A stretch of DNA of 33,018 bases from a virus. Positions 17,423-25,084 of the stretch are shown one piece after another. Every line of letters starts with the position of its first letter. Within the stretch, counting starts at the first letter, position 1. The position numbers and the translations under genes are program-made. Under the pieces are notes generated by a model, which was not told the DNA's origin, made no database searches, and worked only from the letters and a program-made list of their open reading frames with translations. Location of the stretch: the IMG/VR virus record IMGVR_UViG_3300026479_000029, positions 1 through 33,018 of that record; one strand, given 5' to 3'.

Positions 17423-19267
17423 TTAACCAGCAGACATATCAGATAATCTACTCATATATGGTTTATTAGCAAGATTTCCTTTTCCAGATTTATCTCCATA
17501 TGCATCCACATTTAACATTGCATCTATGTCTATTCCTTCACCTTCACCCCATTCTGGTTGTAAATACATTCTACCTCGACCAGCATTAAACATAGATTCA
17601 ATATCTGTTTTATCTCTTGGTCTTCCAGGTTTTAAAGTAGTTTCAACTTTCAGTTTAGTAGGAAATCCTTCAAAACCGAGTGGTCCTTCAAATGAAAAAT
17701 TAGTATCTTCTAAACATAAGTTTCCGCATACCATTATAGGATTCATTGGATTACCTATAGTCACATGCCAGTTTCCAGTAGGATCACCTGTTAAAAAAGC
17801 TTTAATTACATCACCACCACTAGGTCCTCCCATCATTTTCATTAAACCTCCACCTACGATATTTTCAAGAATAGAAGAATCACCTAGAATTTTATTAATA
17901 CCTTCACCGTTTTTAATATTACTTGCAGTTTTCTTAAGTTGATCCATAAAATTACCACCCATACCTGCAAGAGTGTCAGCAATAGAACCTAAATAACCAG
18001 CATAATCACCTTTCTCTAATAAAGCCGTATCACCGAATGGCTTTCCAGTTGCACCAGATCCAGAAAATCTAGTAGCTCCTCCCCAAAATGGTGCGTTACT
18101 ATATGTAAGTGCCAATACGTTGGCTAGTGTATCCATAAATGCAACCTTTGGACTAGTACCTGGATATGCCTTTAAGTCATAATGAAATGATAATTTAAAT
18201 TCTTGTTCAAATTTAAGTCCTTTTTCTCTAGCTAGAACTTTATCTATAATATTAAGAGGTCCAAATACTTTATTTGGGTAAGTTTCTTTAGTGTGATCTA
18301 CGTTACCTGCATTTCTAAGTTTTTTAGCTTGAACCGATGTAAAACCATTTAATCCTGATTCAATCGCAGCTCCATATTTACTATTATCAATTGCGGCTCC
18401 AGCTGCACCTCTATCAGATTGTCTTGATTGTGCATCTTGTATTTCTGATTTAGCTTCTTTCCATTGATATCCTGTTGTGAATTTTAATATTTCTTTTAAA
18501 TCATTACCTAAACCTGGAGATAACCACGTCACTGCTCTTGCCAAATCAGGTGCAGAAGAATCTACCTTTTTACCTTTGGTTCCTGCAGTTTTAGGACTTA
18601 ATAAGTCATCACCTACAGGATATGCGAATCTTCTAAGTGTAACTAAATAATCATTAGATATTTGACCATAGTGTTCCATTTGAATAAAATCACTATAACT
18701 ATAAGAGAAGCATGCACCTCCAACAGACTGTGAATACTCTACAATATTTCTTGCTGTTGGATTTTTTTGTAAGTTTTGTGCTAATGCAGCAGTTACTGGT
18801 TTATTATATGTTTTACCATTGTATTCTGTACCAGAGTCTTCTGAAACTGTACCTACCCTGTTTTGATATCTATGTAATGTCCAATTATTAAATAAACTTC
18901 GAGGAGCTTTTCCAAAAGTAACTGTTTCACCTTTGTCTTCATATGTGTCTCCTTTTTCACCGCTCACTACGGATTTTATAGGATATGCTCTGGAATCTAC
19001 ACCTTTTTCAGGATACATTGAACTTCCGCTTTGTGCTTCTCCAAAAACACTTTCTTGACTTAAAGTTGTTTTTCCAGTTCCTTTCTGGTCTGCTGCCGAT
19101 GGTTTAGGAGAATCAAGAGCACCGGATTTTGGTGTTCTAGTTATAACTTCTCTTCCATTTACAGTATCATCATAAAAATATTCAGATACTTCTAAACCTG
19201 TGGTTTTATCAACAACGTTTAAAACCTTCTTAAAAATAAAATTTGCATCATTACCAATTCCAGACAT
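17423..19267 (-). CDS. Large baseplate/tail structural protein
   Basis: This 614-residue protein begins MSGIGNDANFIFKKVLNVVD. The N-terminal ~150 residues are polar and low-complexity. A conserved-looking core follows, with FIQMEHYGQISNDYLVTLRR then FAYPVGDDLL, later EFKLSFHYDLKAYPGTSPKV then AFMDTLANVLALTYSNAPFW, and near the C-terminus GNWHVTIGNPMNPIMVCGNL followed by CLEDTNFSFEGPLGFEGFPT and LKPGRPRDKTDIESMFN. I recall similar segments from tail or baseplate proteins of large phages of marine and gut Bacteroidetes, but cannot name a family with certainty. It opens the baseplate run, 14 bases before the LysM/gp53-like gene. A tube-baseplate junction role is plausible. It has a slightly longer leader (54 bases) than its neighbours, so a promoter could lie there. 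Confidence 0.6.
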   Translation of the reverse strand: MSGIGNDANFIFKKVLNVVDKTTGLEVSEYFYDDTVNGREVITRTPKSGALDSPKPSAADQKGTGKTTLSQESVFGEAQSGSSMYPEKGVDSRAYPIKSVVSGEKGDTYEDKGETVTFGKAPRSLFNNWTLHRYQNRVGTVSEDSGTEYNGKTYNKPVTAALAQNLQKNPTARNIVEYSQSVGGACFSYSYSDFIQMEHYGQISNDYLVTLRRFAYPVGDDLLSPKTAGTKGKKVDSSAPDLARAVTWLSPGLGNDLKEILKFTTGYQWKEAKSEIQDAQSRQSDRGAAGAAIDNSKYGAAIESGLNGFTSVQAKKLRNAGNVDHTKETYPNKVFGPLNIIDKVLAREKGLKFEQEFKLSFHYDLKAYPGTSPKVAFMDTLANVLALTYSNAPFWGGATRFSGSGATGKPFGDTALLEKGDYAGYLGSIADTLAGMGGNFMDQLKKTASNIKNGEGINKILGDSSILENIVGGGLMKMMGGPSGGDVIKAFLTGDPTGNWHVTIGNPMNPIMVCGNLCLEDTNFSFEGPLGFEGFPTKLKVETTLKPGRPRDKTDIESMFNAGRGRMYLQPEWGEGEGIDIDAMLNVDAYGDKSGKGNLANKPYMSRLSDMSAG

Positions 19268-19321
19268 AAATATGAATTTCTTTTTTTATATATATCTACG
19301 TATTATAGTAGGATAATATAT

Positions 19322-19921
19322 TTATACCCATTCAACGTTGTCCATCTCATCGGTATCAGGTCTATATAGTAGATTATCAGACCATTTGTCATCTTTAGGA
19401 TATTTATCTCCTAAAAATTTTTGTAAAGATTTTACGTATTCACCCTTTGTGTGCCAATAAAATTCACCGTTTCTATATGAAGATCTATTTACTAGCTCAT
19501 ATAACTCTTTCAGTTTCATCTCAACATGGAAGGTTTGTATTCTATTAAAAAGATTTTCTTGTTCAACCCGAGTTCTCGTACAGAACACAGAGTCTACTAC
19601 AATCATATATTGTTTCCATTTGGCACCATTGAATATATTGTTCTCAATATCTGCAACTGTAGAATATAAACCTCTTTTTAAATTTATTTTAGTGTCCTTT
19701 CCCTCAAAGTTTTTAATAAATCGTCCACCAAAAAGATTCTTTTTTAAGAAATATACTGGATCATAGAACTTTTTAATTCTAAGTTGATATTGAGGATTTA
19801 CGTCATCAAACTTAACATCATAAATTGTAGCCCTAACAGGAATTAATAAGTTAGGTTGCTGTGTAGTAGAAATAAGGGCATGAATCTGATCACCCTTAGA
19901 AAAGAGTTTGTGTTTAATCAT
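19322..19921 (-). CDS. Unassigned protein upstream of the baseplate genes
   Basis: This 199-residue protein begins MIKHKLFSKGDQIHALISTT. The first ~60 residues look like a small beta barrel (DQIHALISTTQQPNLLIPVR, then ATIYDVKFDDVNPQYQLRIK). The rest is mixed, with many aromatic and basic residues and an acidic C-terminal end (DTDEMDNVEWV). It overlaps the upstream gene by 8 bases, which suggests translational coupling. No catalytic motif is seen. By position among small genes ahead of the baseplate operon it could be an assembly chaperone or minor virion component; this is inference. Confidence 0.55.
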   Translation of the reverse strand: MIKHKLFSKGDQIHALISTTQQPNLLIPVRATIYDVKFDDVNPQYQLRIKKFYDPVYFLKKNLFGGRFIKNFEGKDTKINLKRGLYSTVADIENNIFNGAKWKQYMIVVDSVFCTRTRVEQENLFNRIQTFHVEMKLKELYELVNRSSYRNGEFYWHTKGEYVKSLQKFLGDKYPKDDKWSDNLLYRPDTDEMDNVEWV

Positions 19922-20327
19922 TGTTATCTATGAATCGAACATTGTCAAATTTACTTAAGACGCCTGTTTTTGGAAAGTCGCATCTATTAACCACAAGTAA
20001 ATCTAATTCACAATCTTCTTCAACCATAGAGTTAATAAAGTCTCTGAAACCATTAACGGTATCTGCACTTAAGGATTTAAACATGTAAAGAATTTTAACA
20101 TCATCGCGTTCTTCTTTTTCATCTAAATCCCATAAAACCTTTTGAATACTTTTTCTAATGTATATAGAAATAATAATATTAGAAGGCTCGGCATTATTAG
20201 GATCACTTTTAATCAAACGATTAAATATATCATAATAAGACACTGACAAATCATAGTCACCTTTTTTAGACAACTTATCAAACTCTGTCCTTGTTTTACA
20301 CCAAACTCCTTCTATTTTTACATTCAT
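19914..20327 (-). CDS. Unassigned small protein
   Basis: This 137-residue protein begins MNVKIEGVWCKTRTEFDKLS and has alternating strands and helices: NIIISIYIRKSIQKVLWDLD, DVKILYMFKSLSADTVNGFR and CELDLLVVNRCDFPKTG. The pattern could be a small alpha/beta fold, but no diagnostic site is visible. Its ATG overlaps the stop of the upstream gene by one base (TAATG) and its end overlaps the next gene by 8 bases, so the three genes are probably translated together. The function is unknown. Confidence 0.55.
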   Translation of the reverse strand: MNVKIEGVWCKTRTEFDKLSKKGDYDLSVSYYDIFNRLIKSDPNNAEPSNIIISIYIRKSIQKVLWDLDEKEERDDVKILYMFKSLSADTVNGFRDFINSMVEEDCELDLLVVNRCDFPKTGVLSKFDNVRFIDNND

Positions 20328-20650
20328 TATTTTAACATGGATCCAAGTCTTTTGATTTCTTTCTCTAAGATTTGGATTTTATTTTTAATTTCGTTGTCAG
20401 ACGTACTTATGTGTTGTGCACCCCATCCGACATATATCTGAAGAAGATCATTGTCTAATTCAGTTCCTACGTCCATTCCTAAATCAAATATTAAATCTTT
20501 TAAAAACTTAACTTGATTTGATCTTTTCATTGGCCCTTCAAATTCATAAACTTGACGAGCCTCAAAGTCTTCTCCACCTCCATTGATGTTATCATCTACT
20601 AGTGTTTTTATTACACCATTATCTGCGGGCTCAATACCAATACTTAACAT
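20327..20650 (-). CDS. Unassigned small protein with C-terminal coiled coil
   Basis: This 107-residue protein begins MLSIGIEPADNGVIKTLVDD. A central segment is helical (QVKFLKDLIFDLGMDVGTEL) and the last ~25 residues have heptad-like Ile/Leu spacing (NEIKNKIQILEKEIKRLGSM), suggesting a short coiled coil for oligomerisation. It lies 3 bases after one small gene and overlaps the next by one base. No family is recognised. Confidence 0.55.
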   Translation of the reverse strand: MLSIGIEPADNGVIKTLVDDNINGGGEDFEARQVYEFEGPMKRSNQVKFLKDLIFDLGMDVGTELDNDLLQIYVGWGAQHISTSDNEIKNKIQILEKEIKRLGSMLK

Positions 20651-20653
20651 ATA

Positions 20654-21067
20654 TTATTGTTTTCTAGATGCTAAAGAATCTTTAGCTTTTTTTCTTAATT
20701 CTTTTGCTTCTTTTTTATCATCTTTCCAAGTAGATTTATCTTTTGCAAAGTGAATAGCTGCAGCCTCTTCTAATAATTCAATTTCTTTAGAGTTATATCC
20801 AATTTCATACCATGTTTCTTTCATGCTTTCTAATTTAATCATGAAGTCAGCTTCTAGTTGTTTATCTATAGCTTCCCTTCTTATAGATTGAATCTTTTCT
20901 CCAGTTTTCATATTTTCAGCTCTGAAGTTTGCACGAATAGGATCTAAGAAATTCTTTTTACTAAGATATTTTAATACACCTTGTTGTTTTAATCTGTATC
21001 TACGCTCTCTACGATTAGGAATCGCTTGCGTCTCTGTCTTTTGTGCTTGTGTTGTTTGTTCTTCCAT
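20654..21067 (-). CDS. Unassigned charged helical protein
   Basis: This 137-residue protein is highly charged and mostly helical, with a basic N-terminal patch (NRRERRYRLKQQGVLKYLSK) and a Lys/Asp-rich C-terminus (DKSTWKDDKKEAKELRKKAK). Middle helices carry ESMKETWYEIGYNSKEIELL and EEAAAIHFAKD. The composition would suit a scaffold, chaperone or nucleic-acid-binding role, but there is no specific motif. It overlaps the end of the preceding repeat-containing gene by about 53 bases, which is long for this genome; the N-terminal ~17 residues may therefore not be real, although the next Met is only at residue ~53. Confidence 0.5.
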   Translation of the reverse strand: MEEQTTQAQKTETQAIPNRRERRYRLKQQGVLKYLSKKNFLDPIRANFRAENMKTGEKIQSIRREAIDKQLEADFMIKLESMKETWYEIGYNSKEIELLEEAAAIHFAKDKSTWKDDKKEAKELRKKAKDSLASRKQ

Positions 21068-21614
21068 TATAATAATTATTAATAAATGATTCGATTTGTT
21101 CTTTTAACTGCTCTCTTAGGTTATCTATCTGATCTTCTACGAGCGCTCCAATTTGGCCATTCAAGTCTTTTTTAGTGATGTCCATCTGATCTTTAAGCAA
21201 TGCATATATTTCTTTAGAAGGAATATTAATTTTAACAGGCATAGAAGCTTTGTTTTTTGCACTCATTTTTTTGAGCATCTCTTGCATTACATTAACCTCA
21301 GCTGCTGGTTCTGCATCTCTTTTTGGTCTTACTGGTCTTGCAGCTTCAGGTTCTGCATCTCTTTTTGGTCTTACTGGTCTTGCAGATTCTGTGTTTTCAG
21401 ATACAATTCCACCAAAATCTTTTGCTATTTGATGTGCTTGATCTATATCAGAAGCCGGGAGTAGAAATTCTGTAACAACATTTATGTTACATCTAGTACC
21501 ATCTGTAAATTCTAACCACTGTTTATCTGTTTGAATTTCAGATATCTCTACAACTTCACCTGATCTTTCTGATTTAACCCAAACATAAAATTGATTCGTC
21601 TCTTTTTTACTCAT
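21015..21614 (-). CDS. Unassigned protein with duplicated RPVRPKRDAEP segment
   Basis: I place the start at 21614 (MSKKETNQFYVWVKSERSG), 4 bases after the stop of the upstream gene; an in-frame ATG farther upstream at 21647 would overlap that gene and lacks support. The protein is 199 residues. Residues ~1-70 look like a small beta domain with an SH3-like feel (VWVKSERSGEVVEISEIQTD). Residues 77-103 hold a 14-residue unit, RPVRPKRDAEPEAA, in two copies. The C-terminal part is helical with a likely coiled coil (DLNGQIGALVEDQIDNLREQ, then LKEQIESFINNYYN). The basic/Pro linker joins the two parts. The role is unknown; coiled-coil oligomerisation is likely. Confidence 0.6.
   Translation of the reverse strand: MSKKETNQFYVWVKSERSGEVVEISEIQTDKQWLEFTDGTRCNINVVTEFLLPASDIDQAHQIAKDFGGIVSENTESARPVRPKRDAEPEAARPVRPKRDAEPAAEVNVMQEMLKKMSAKNKASMPVKINIPSKEIYALLKDQMDITKKDLNGQIGALVEDQIDNLREQLKEQIESFINNYYNGRTNNTSTKDRDASDS
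21307..21385 (-). repeat. Two tandem copies of a 42-base unit
   Basis: A 37-base identical block occurs at 21307-21343 and 21349-21385, giving a 42-base period that encodes the 14-residue unit RPVRPKRDAEPEAA. Near-perfect nucleotide identity suggests a recent duplication within the linker of the surrounding gene. Confidence 0.9.
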
Positions 21615-21618
21615 GATT

Positions 21619-21849
21619 TTATTTATTAATATCTGTATCCATTTCATTTTTTACAAATATTTGTTTGTATTCATTATATGCGAAATCTGTAAAAGGTTTA
21701 ATAAATATATGTGATTCGTTTGATCCAATAGTGGCATCAGACTTTTGAAATCGTCTCAGCCAATGTTTACCAAATTCTATTTCACCTAATTTTTCTAGTT
21801 GTTCTTGTAGGCTTTCTACTTCAGGAAGCCATAATTTGTTAAATCCCAT
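21619..21849 (-). CDS. Unassigned small protein
   Basis: This 76-residue protein begins MGFNKLWLPEVESLQEQLEK. It has an N-terminal amphipathic helix (EVESLQEQLEKLGEIEFGKH) and a mixed C-terminal part (NESHIFIKPFTDFAYNEYKQ). It is 10 bases after the lipoprotein gene's stop and 4 bases before the next gene, so it reads as a normal operon member. I recognise no family or site. Confidence 0.55.
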   Translation of the reverse strand: MGFNKLWLPEVESLQEQLEKLGEIEFGKHWLRRFQKSDATIGSNESHIFIKPFTDFAYNEYKQIFVKNEMDTDINK

Positions 21850-21859
21850 TTATTTTATT

Positions 21860-22780
21860 TTAGTTACCTCTTCTAGTATTAGATCCACTTTTTCTAGTTG
21901 TCGTAGTTGGTCTAGAATTATTCGTGGGTCTTGTGTTATTGTTATATGTAGGTCTTGTGTTATTGTTTCTAATTACTGGCCTTGTATTATTCCTAGGTCT
22001 TGTATTATTGTTTCTAATAACTGGTACTCTCGGCTTCTCTCTAATAACCCTAGGTTTTGTATTGTTATTAACTGGTGTGTTTTGATTTAGATATACTCTA
22101 GGTTTTGTATTAGTCCTAGTATTAGTGTTAGTATTGACTCTGGTATTAGTTCTAACTCTTCTATTATTAACTACTTCATTACTAATTGAACCTCTTCGAC
22201 CATTAACACGTACCGTATTTGATCTATTTCTATAGTATGGCACGTTAGTACCTCTATATCTACTATAGAACCCATTGTTCCAGCCCCAGTTATTATAGTA
22301 ACCATTTCCATAATAAACATTGCCCATCCAGTTGTTATATCCCCAACCGTGATTATTCCAACCATAGTAGACTCCATAGCCCCATCTATCATATCCAAAT
22401 GGTGACCATCTATGAGGAGAGCCCCAAGAATTCCAGCCTGTATAACCCCAAGCCCAATCATTCCACATCTGATCTCTATTCCAACTCCAATAATAGTTAT
22501 TCCATCTAGAATCATATCGCCTTCCTAGTAATCTATTATTCCAATCAAACGATCTCGGTTGACTCAAAGCATATCGTGCAAAGTCCAATCTAAAACCTAT
22601 ATCTGTTCTTAATTTATTTCTAAACTGAAATTCACTTAATGTGTCTATCTTAACATCATCTGAAACCACTATATAATTTTCGTCTTCATATATTGGATCA
22701 TGGTTAAGCGTAGACAATTGCCAACTGGCTCCGCATGATGATAACATAATTAACGAGATAATTGCAAGTAGTTTTTTCAT
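21860..22780 (-). CDS. Putative lipoprotein, Trp/Asn/Tyr-rich, flavobacterial type
   Basis: This 306-residue protein starts with a lipoprotein signal: two Lys, a hydrophobic run and the lipobox L-S-S-C at residues 13-16, followed by GAS, so it should be lipidated at Cys16 and exported. Residues ~20-80 form a small globular region (YIVVSDDVKIDTLSEFQFRN). Then come ~110 residues extremely rich in Trp, Tyr, Asn and Gly, and a C-terminal ~110-residue low-complexity tail with Asn/Thr/Arg/Pro repeats (RPRNNTRPVIRNNNTRPTYN). Bacteroidetes genomes carry similar lipoproteins of unknown role, sometimes misnamed prolyl-tRNA synthetase; that resemblance suggests acquisition from such a host. In a phage it might alter the cell surface or block superinfection (inference). 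Confidence 0.75.
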   Translation of the reverse strand: MKKLLAIISLIMLSSCGASWQLSTLNHDPIYEDENYIVVSDDVKIDTLSEFQFRNKLRTDIGFRLDFARYALSQPRSFDWNNRLLGRRYDSRWNNYYWSWNRDQMWNDWAWGYTGWNSWGSPHRWSPFGYDRWGYGVYYGWNNHGWGYNNWMGNVYYGNGYYNNWGWNNGFYSRYRGTNVPYYRNRSNTVRVNGRRGSISNEVVNNRRVRTNTRVNTNTNTRTNTKPRVYLNQNTPVNNNTKPRVIREKPRVPVIRNNNTRPRNNTRPVIRNNNTRPTYNNNTRPTNNSRPTTTTRKSGSNTRRGN

Positions 22781-22791
22781 AATAATAGATT

Positions 22792-24522
22792 TTATTTTAT
22801 AGTCTTAACCCTCTCTGTGAAACTTGGAGGGAAGAATCCTGGTTTATATATCAAACTTCTGAAGCATGCATCTAAAACATAAGTCACTGCCCAATCATTT
22901 TCATTTCTTACAGATCTTCCAACACCTTGCATAATGCTAATTCCAGTTTTCCAATCGTACCACTCATTTGACGTTTGCATTTTAGCTTTAATTAAAGGAT
23001 CACCTAATGATGGGTATGGAACTTTAAAGAATATTTGAAATCTACTTATATCATCCTTTAAATCTAAACCTTCTAATAACGAAGGTCCCATCAATACAGC
23101 ACCTTCTTTCTTTTTAAACAAATCTAACATTACCGATTTCTCTTTGGAGTTTTCATAATCCATAAGTCTAAATGTATGTTTAGAATTTTGTTTTATAAAA
23201 TTAGTAAATGCATAAGATCCAGTATGTATAACACCACGCTGACCTTTATGTTTAGATATAATCTGATCTAAGATTTCTACAACTTTAGGTAAACTTTTTT
23301 CTCTTTCTCTAAACGAAAGCTTATGTCTATTAACAAATACAATAGGAGATTTATCATAATTAAACACATTGTCCATTCTGATAAACTTAGCGTTCTTAAT
23401 TCCCATTATCTTAACAAATGCCTTAGGATCTCCAATAGTTGCACTCATAAAAACTTTAAAGTCAGCCTTCTCATGTAGATATTTATTAATCATTAAACTT
23501 TCTTCTACACACATGAATTTTGCTTCATGTTCGTTTTGATCTAAAACCATTTTATCAATTCCAACTTCTTTGATCAAACTTAAATAATCTTCAACTTTAC
23601 AATGAACGTCCTTAAGTCTATCAAAATGTCCAAATGAAGTTTGCCAATCTTTTGGTACTCCAGTATTTCCGTATCTTCTTTTAGCTAATTTATTAGCAAT
23701 CTTTCTGACTTTACCAAAACCGTGCAATATTCTTTCAAATTCACTCATAGCCGAAAACACATCATGTTTGTCACCTGACATCATTTCATTTACAAGATGT
23801 TGTATTTTATTTTTTGTATATGTGGCTTCTTGAAATCCTTGCTTACTTGCAAATCTATTTAAAGTTACCATTTTGTCTACAATAGTTTGATCTATTCTAG
23901 GGCTAAAATGACTTTGAACTATATCGTCAACTCTATGTGCTTCGTCAAAGAAAACAAAATCACGTTGTTCAAATGGCACTGTTCTTTCTTCTTGTTCCAT
24001 TTTGGCCTCAACATAATTTCTTTGAATTAACCAAAAAGAATAATTTAATAAAGAGATAGGTTGATCTATCGCTCTTCGTCTATTTTGAAGATATTCACAT
24101 GATCCATAACATGATAAAGATTCTGCTTGTTCATATCCCATTCCTTTTAGTTTACAATCTCCGAGGGAAAATGGCAGACCATTAACAGAACATTCATAAT
24201 TATCAACTCCCTTAATTGATGGCCATCGTAATCCATATTTATAAAAGTCAGACTCATATTGATCCTGGAGACTCAGGTCACTAGTTACCATATAGCCTCT
24301 ATTACCAAGTTCTTTTAATACATGTGCTGACCACATAGCTATAAGTGATTTACCAGCACCAGTGGGTGCATCAATGACTAATGTTGATTTTGGATCCTCT
24401 AAATATGTTTCACATATCTTAGTAACAATTTCTCTTTGTCCTTTTCTAAATGTAAAAGATTCTCCAAATACATTTTCGTCTAATGTTTTTTGAATAATTT
24501 GATCTATAGATCGTTCCAACAT
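22792..24522 (-). CDS. DinG/XPD-like superfamily 2 helicase with Fe-S cysteines
   Basis: This 576-residue protein has the full SF2 set: Walker A D-A-P-T-G-A-G-K-S at residues 51-59, DEAH box at 193-196 (FFDEAHRVDD), the late SAT-like motif (FKVFMSATIGDPKAF), and motif VI Q-G-V-G-R-S-V-R at 532-539. Between Walker A and the DEAH box lie four cysteines, C111, C123, C138 and C142, in the place where XPD and DinG helicases bind a 4Fe-4S cluster. It is therefore expected to unwind DNA 5' to 3', with a role in phage replication, recombination or repair. Its start overlaps the dCMP deaminase gene by 19 bases. The helicase call is strong; the exact subgroup is inferred from the cysteines. Confidence 0.9.
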   Translation of the reverse strand: MLERSIDQIIQKTLDENVFGESFTFRKGQREIVTKICETYLEDPKSTLVIDAPTGAGKSLIAMWSAHVLKELGNRGYMVTSDLSLQDQYESDFYKYGLRWPSIKGVDNYECSVNGLPFSLGDCKLKGMGYEQAESLSCYGSCEYLQNRRRAIDQPISLLNYSFWLIQRNYVEAKMEQEERTVPFEQRDFVFFDEAHRVDDIVQSHFSPRIDQTIVDKMVTLNRFASKQGFQEATYTKNKIQHLVNEMMSGDKHDVFSAMSEFERILHGFGKVRKIANKLAKRRYGNTGVPKDWQTSFGHFDRLKDVHCKVEDYLSLIKEVGIDKMVLDQNEHEAKFMCVEESLMINKYLHEKADFKVFMSATIGDPKAFVKIMGIKNAKFIRMDNVFNYDKSPIVFVNRHKLSFREREKSLPKVVEILDQIISKHKGQRGVIHTGSYAFTNFIKQNSKHTFRLMDYENSKEKSVMLDLFKKKEGAVLMGPSLLEGLDLKDDISRFQIFFKVPYPSLGDPLIKAKMQTSNEWYDWKTGISIMQGVGRSVRNENDWAVTYVLDACFRSLIYKPGFFPPSFTERVKTIK

Positions 24523-25010
24523 ATAACTTCATTTACTTCGATACCAGCTTTCTTTAATAATTCTACTCCGCCCATATCTCTATAGTCTTCTGAATAAAAT
24601 ACTCGCTTAATACCTGATTGAATAATTAATTTTGCGCAGTCAAAGCATGGACATGTGGTCACGTACATATCTGCACCCTCAGAAGAAAGTGTAGATTTAC
24701 TGATTTTTGCCAACGCATTTGATTCTGCATGCAATACTTCTCGTTTAGTTACCTCTTTAGAACAACAAACACCTTCACATTCATATCCCTTCTCTATTAG
24801 AATTTGCATATGATCAGGATTGTCTACATATCTGATTTGTTCCTCTTCACAGTCATTATCAAAGTCATATGGCGTACCATTGTAACCCGTTGATATAATC
24901 TGAGTATCTTTTACAATAATACATCCAACGCGTCTACGTTTAGCGTAAGATAATTTGGCTATTTGGTAAGCCATTTGCATGTATATTAATTCTACTGGAA
25001 TTCTAGGCAT
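24504..25010 (-). CDS. Deoxycytidylate (dCMP) deaminase
   Basis: The enzyme converts dCMP to dUMP and so supplies dTMP synthesis for phage replication. Zinc-site motifs are clear: H-A-E (LHAESNAL) and P-C-F-D-C (TTCPCFDCAK), plus a Cys cluster (YECEGVCCSKEV) like the second metal site of phage and ComEB-type enzymes. I place the start at 25010 (MPRIPVELIYMQMAYQIAKL, 168 residues). An upstream in-frame ATG at 25037 would add nine residues, but it lies inside a terminator-like hairpin, and family proteins usually start near the IPVELI segment. The gene overlaps the helicase gene by 19 bases, forming a nucleotide/replication pair. Confidence 0.93.
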   Translation of the reverse strand: MPRIPVELIYMQMAYQIAKLSYAKRRRVGCIIVKDTQIISTGYNGTPYDFDNDCEEEQIRYVDNPDHMQILIEKGYECEGVCCSKEVTKREVLHAESNALAKISKSTLSSEGADMYVTTCPCFDCAKLIIQSGIKRVFYSEDYRDMGGVELLKKAGIEVNEVICWNDL

Positions 25011-25019
25011 ATTGTCTCT

Positions 25020-25057
25020 TAAATAAAAAGGGTCCATGTATTATACATGAACCCTTT
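25020..25057 (-). terminator. Minus-strand terminator hairpin ahead of the dCMP deaminase gene
   Basis: Arms at 25027-25040 and 25044-25057 pair over 14 positions with a 3-base loop; one pair is G-U on the minus strand. On that strand the hairpin is followed by TTTTTATTT, as in intrinsic terminators. It ends the transcript of the acidic repeat gene that stops at 25085, and it overlaps the upstream candidate ATG of the dCMP deaminase. Read-through or a promoter downstream would be needed for the deaminase gene; alternatively the hairpin is a regulatory or processing element. Confidence 0.75.
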
Positions 25058-25084
25058 AAAAAGTTTAATCCGATGATACTTGGA

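Noticed and set aside
19319-19326. TATAAATA on the minus strand as a T4-type late promoter
   Set aside because: It overlaps the stop of the upstream gene and the same octamer also occurs inside coding sequence; in such AT-rich DNA it is expected by chance several times.
21860-22780. A prolyl-tRNA synthetase reading of the Trp/Asn-rich gene
   Set aside because: Similar lipoproteins carry that name in some annotations, but no class II synthetase motif is present and the lipobox shows an exported lipoprotein.
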